Made by a program: the position numbers and the translations under genes. Of a stretch of 64,000 nt of DNA, positions 51,801-57,800 are shown piece after piece (position 1 is the stretch's first letter; each line of letters begins with the position of its first letter). This stretch comes from Echinometra lucunter (Eukaryota > Echinodermata > Echinoidea > Camarodonta > Echinometridae), in contig CM057161.1 of NCBI GenBank assembly GCA_029962745.1, positions 7,375,383-7,439,382 of the forward strand, given 5' to 3'. The notes beneath the pieces were generated by a model. It made no database searches, had not been told where the DNA came from, and worked only from the letters and a program-made list of their open reading frames with translations.

Positions 51801-54800
51801 ACCAATATCATAAATTAGTTTCAGTTTAACTTATACATATATAAGAAAGTTTGAGTTAATCTGTGCCTGTGCACATATTGAAACTGTTGAAGAGTCATTG
51901 TACACTATTTGCTACATTATAGTTTTTCAATCTTTTGTATCACAGAACAAATTTATATATGTATCACCCTAATTTTTTCTAACAAATTCTTCACAGAGAC
52001 ATTATTTTCTTTTTAGTTTAATTTTAGTTTTATTCGATGGCGTGTTTGTGTAAGATATTTCAATGTTTCTAAAACATGGTAGAAAATCATGTGCATTCAT
52101 CACTATTGTGTGAATCTTAAATTTTTTTTTTTTTTTTTTTGGGGGGGGGTCTATCCCCCAACATGTTGATTGTTCTGTTTGCTTTTATAAAATCTTTATT
52201 TCTTTTGACTGTTTTTCCTTTTTTTAAGAATTAAATTTGTGGAAAATAAACAAACTTGAAACTTTAAAAAACCAATGAATGAACAAAAATAAAAGCAGTT
52301 TTCTGCTGTTGCTTATCAAAGTGCAAAGTTTCATCACAATACATATTTCATCACATATACCATTCATTTACGTACAAAAAACCTCGCAGGGTTTACTGAG
52401 GGAGTTTACCGCTTCATTTGAACAAGCCTAAAGAAGCAAAAAAATATGTTGACGACTATATGAATGCATTGCTTGCCTTGACTGCATAAGCAATGGTCTA
52501 AAATAACCTTAAAACTGCCGAGTAACTTTTAAAAATCTGAGCTGCATGGTCTTAGAAAAGTACAGTGTATGCAATATTGTGTAACTATGGAGCACTGAAA
52601 AATGCACTTCAAAAGCATCATGGACTTTACAAGTGAAAATATACAAGTGACCAAAAATGTCAGACCTTTTTTTATCAACCCCATTAACTGCAGTATTTTA
52701 GACAAAAGCACACCCAGGTTGGTTTCTGCAAATAGCAGAATTCACTGATAGATATCTTGGTAATATTTCAAAACCTTTTTACTCCTGGCTGTTTATTTAT
52801 CCTTCTGAACATCTTAATACAACACAGACATCAAAATTTAACAATTCATTAAAGCAAGCCTCCACAAAGTTACCGGATCCCTTTAACTAAGTCTTCTGAC
52901 TGTCCAACTGCTGAGCTTGCTTTAATGTAACCCTACCCAAGACACAAAATGCTGACGGCTCTCAGCATGCGGAGCCTGTCCAGACCGACGTAAGCAATGG
53001 TTTGAACGGACCTTAATTAAGCTGTGATAGACACAATGATTGGCTGGACACTTCCAATAGGCCGCCACTTGATCTGATCAACCAAAATCACCCTCACACA
53101 CCTCTTTGAGTCCTCTTTTCGTGATTAACCTCAATCCTATGCCTCACATTAGAGTCACAATATCTTCTGCAAAACTGGACAGATGAGGTAAACAGAGCAA
53201 TTCACACTTTCCTTTCACGTTTGCCAATTCATTTGTTCCTGAATGATCTATCCTTTAACCCATTCATGATAGAGGTCCACATTTTGTGGTTTGGTCTAAT
53301 AACTTTTGATGCAGAGCCCTAAAAATCATACCAAATACATGAGCAGAAAGAGCAAAAAATTCTACACAAACTGTGCCCATTTTGGTTGTGTCAATATTCG
53401 TTGTTTGATGCTGAAGATTTTTAAAAGGAAAATAAGCATTAAAATCCTTAAATTGGCAATGTGACAGAAAGTTTAAAATCATCGTTTTCCCCTGCAAATT
53501 GGCAACTTTTTGACTTATCATAATTTCTGTCAATTTATATTCATTTCAGATACATGACGTTTTATAAGAAAAATGTAGCAATAAAATAAAAATGTTGGGG
53601 TTGCCAATTTGAAGAATAAAAGCTGATCAAATTAGGCTTTAAATAATTCCTGTCACGAATGGGTTGGGAATTGAAATAAGGGAGAAAAGTTTACCATTGT
53701 CTCACAATTGTTATGATTTTTTTCTTCAAATTGATGTATATGTGATTGTTCTCTTAGCCAATTGAAAACTTTTGTAAACAATGCCCCATTTTCAAAACTT
53801 CTATGTAAAAATGAAGCATGGCTCGTAAAGTAAGATTAGACTTTCTAATAATGCCTTTTTGACAATTTAACTTTTGTTTTCCTGCCAAAAGAAGAAGTAA
53901 AAAAAAAAAGAAATAGGGCTTTTTAAGTATACATTTCTTTCAAGCTTTTCTTTTATGTTCTCTTCAGGCTTGCTGTATTATACTTCAATTTATCTGTCTT
54001 CATTTTACTTTATCTCTCATATCTTCAATGGATTCTCCCAGTCATTTTATCTCTTTTGCTCTGGGACTTTTCTCAACCTTTAAACTTCTTCCCTTTTTTT
54101 CTTTAAATCTATTTGTATCTTTCCACTGATCCATTTTCCTTTCAATTGTTTATTTCATCTTGTACAATATCTTTAATTTTCTCAATCACCCTACTGCTTT
54201 TGGCTTCTAATCACCTTCCCCACTTTTCATTAATCACAGTGACTTATAGATAGAACCGTTTTCAGGCAACAGGTGTCAGACAGATAGAATTAAATCGTAT
54301 CTCTTTGTTCACAGATAAGAGATTTGTCTTTACGTATGACTGTACAAGGAAAATCTTTCAAGCGTTTATTGTATATATATATCCAAGCCTGCAACATATC
54401 CCAATTCAATGTACGAAAAAAAAAAAACAATTGAGAGCACAGATATAAAGCAAAATGAGCATAAAAGCAATAGAGAACACATGGGCTACATGAGCTTTAA
54501 AAAACACATAAAAACAAGAAACAAAAAACAAAACAAAACAAAACAATTCCTGCATGCAGTCAGGGACATTTGGGCTCTCAGCAGATTATGCTCAAATTCA
54601 GAATAAAGGGAAATTTATTAATTTCCTTTCATAAAATTTTGATATAAAATTTTAATAGCAATATGTATGGGGGGGGGGGTGACATTTAAAAAAAATATAA
54701 AGCCATAAGGTATACAGAGCAGTGAGAACAGCTTTGAATCAAAACAAAATTCTGAGGTATGAAGTGAAAATATACAAAGAAGTACACACATCAACATAAA

Positions 54801-57800
54801 CTGTACATAGCATAAGTTTTTGGTCTATGTTCATATCTTCAGAAGACAGCGTTAATGTTCAAGTTCTCCAGTGTTGGTGGGATATTAGTTATCACATTTA
54901 AGTTTAATCCAAACAATTAATGCTAGTACATGTTCATTATCTCTATTTCTAATCTTCTGTTTCCCTCTCCCATCTATTTTTTCTCATTTCCTTCCCCTCT
55001 CCCCTTCCCAATCCTATATCTCAATCTATCATGTCTTTCTATATCACTTTCAATGCATCTCTCATCTTCCATAATTTTAATTTTGGTTCCCCACTCAGTG
55101 TGCTTCCTCCCCTTTCTCTGTACTCTCCCCCTCTTTCTCTCTTTCCTTTCTCCACATTTCCTTCTCATCCCTCCCTCTACTAGTATTTCCTTCCTCTTGC
55201 TTAGTCTTTCCTCTCCCTCTCTTTCCTTACCTCCCTCTCCCTACCCAGTTTTCTTCTCTATCCCTCTATTTCATTCATCTTCCCTTCCTATCACCTTTCT
55301 CTTTTTCCCTTTCCTCTATCTCCCTATCCTCCTTCTCCACATATCCTTCTCTATCCCTCCCTCTCCTTCTCCTTCCTTTGTCTTCCCCCCCTCTCTTTCT
55401 TTCCCTTTCCTCTATCTCTATCCTCCTCTCTTTCCATATTTCCTCTTCTATCCTTCCATTTCCTTCCCCGTCCTTTGTCTCCCCCTCTCTCTCCCTCTTT
55501 CCCTTCCTCCATCTTCCTATCTTCCTCTTTCTCCATATTTCCTTCTCTATCCCTCCTTCTCTATCCCTCTATTTCATCCTCCTTCCTTGTCTTCCCCCTC
55601 CCTCTCATTCTATCCCTCCATCTCCCTATCCATATTTCATCCTCTATCCCTCTATTTAATTCCTCTTCCTTTGTTTTCCCTCTCTTTCTTTCCCTTTCTT
55701 CTATCTCCCTATCCTCCTCTTTTTCCATATTTCCTTCTCTATCCTTCCCTCTATTTCATTCCTCTTCCCTTGTTGTCCCCTTCTCTCTTTCTTTCCCTTT
55801 CCTCTATCTCCCTATCCTCCTCCTCCACATTTCCTTCTCTTTTCCTCCCTCTCCTCCTTCCTTTGCCTTCCCCCTTTCTTTGTTTTCCTTTCCTCTATCT
55901 CTCTATCCTCATCTCTTTCCATATTTCCTTCTACATCCCTCCCTCTATTTCATTCCCCTTCCTTTGTCTCCCCCTCTCCCTCCCTCTTTCCCTCCCTCCA
56001 TCTTCCTATCCTCCTCTTTCTCCACATTTCCTTCTCTATCCCTCCTTCTCCATCCCTCTATTTCATTCCCCTTCCTTTGTCTCCCCCTCTCCCTCCCTCT
56101 TCCCCTCCCTCCATCTTCCTATCCTCCTCTTTCTCCACATTTCCTTCTCTATCCCTCCATCTCTATCCCTCTATTTCATTCCCCTTCCTTTGTCTTCCCA
56201 CTCTCTCTGTCTCTACCTCTATCTCCCTATCTTCCTCATTCTCCACATTTCCTTTGCAATCCCTCCCTCTATTTCCTCCCCTTACTTTGTTTACTCTCTT
56301 TCTTTCCCTTCCTCCACCTGCCTATCTTCCTCATTCTCCATATTTCCTTCTCTATCCGTCCCTCTATTTCATTCCCCTTCCTTTGTCTCTCTCTCTCTCT
56401 CCCTCTTTTCCCTTCCTCCATTTCCCTATCCCTATTTCATCCTCTATCCCTCCATTTCCTTCCTCTTCCTTTGCCTTCCCCTCTCTTTCCCTTCCTCCAT
56501 GCCCCTATCCTCCTCTTTTTACATATTTCCTTCCATATCTCTCCCTCTACTTCCTTCACCTTGCCCTACTCTTTTTTTTCTATCCACCCCTCTCTCCTTC
56601 TCTGTCTTTTAACGACCCTCTCTTCTCTCATCTGTGCTTATAAATATAACATTTGATTAAACATTGCCCGAGTCTGCTGGGAACATCTTCCCACTGCCCT
56701 GCTTTCTGATTATATAAACAAATGTCTCACTATCAATCTCTGAATTCCCTTATGGATAAAAGTATTTCTCCTACCAAATCAATCAATTTTCTCATGAAAC
56801 CATACCTCAAGTTTGGGATAAATATATCCCCTATTACATCAATTATTTTCACAGAAAACCATGTTGGGATGATAGTTATACAAATGGGAAATAACTCATT
56901 TCATCTATGAAATAAATACCTATTGGCTAAGTCAAAAAAAGTACCAAATGTTAAGTAATCACCATTATTCTAAGAAAAATAGGGAATTTCCCTTATTTAA
57001 GAAGGTTCCTGGGCAATCTATAAGGTCATCTGCTGAGAACCAGATGAGCATTTATTATTTTTCAATTACAGGGTATCATTTAATATTTTTAGTAAAAAAA
57101 AAAAAAAAAGGAATACACATGAGATTTGTGGTAACACCATACCAGTAGAGTCAGTCCTTAAAAGGACTGTTATTCTTTCTCAGAAAAATGTCAAGACCTC
57201 AATATTCTTTTCTGATGTTCTTAAAATAAAATAACTCTTTGGAATTGTCCAAATGAAATTAGACAAGTTTTTCCTCTCATCCAAATACTTATTAAAAAAA
57301 CATTTGATGAAACATTTCCTGGATCTGTTGGGACTTGGGAATAGACTTTCCCTCTTTGTTGCCTTTTTAGTATATAAACAACTGTTTCACAATCAATCTC
57401 CTAGTTCCCTTTGGATAAAAAATATATTTCCCACAAAATCAATCAGTTTTCACATGAAACCATATACTTTGGGACAAATATATCTGCTACTAAATCAATT
57501 ATTTTCACATGCAACCATGTCGAGCTGACTGTAATACAAGTGGGAAATAATTCATTTCAGGGTTTTTTTTTGTTTCTTGCTTTCAAATAAATACCCACTG
57601 GCAAAGTCAAACAATCTAGAAAATTGAAAGAAAACACCATTATTCTAGGAAAATATGCAATTTCCTTCTTTTTGAGGTTTGAGTGTAAACTATGAAGTCA
57701 TCTATACTGAGGCCCAGATAATCATTTATTATTTTTCAATTACATGGTATACTCCAGTATTCTTAGTGACAAATGATAGCAGTAGTATTGCTATAAATCC

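Noticed and set aside
54930..56656. 560-codon and 393-codon open frames
   Set aside because: They arise because a C/T-only sequence rarely makes stop codons. The peptides are almost entirely Ser, Leu, Pro, Phe and Ile and follow the tandem repeat.
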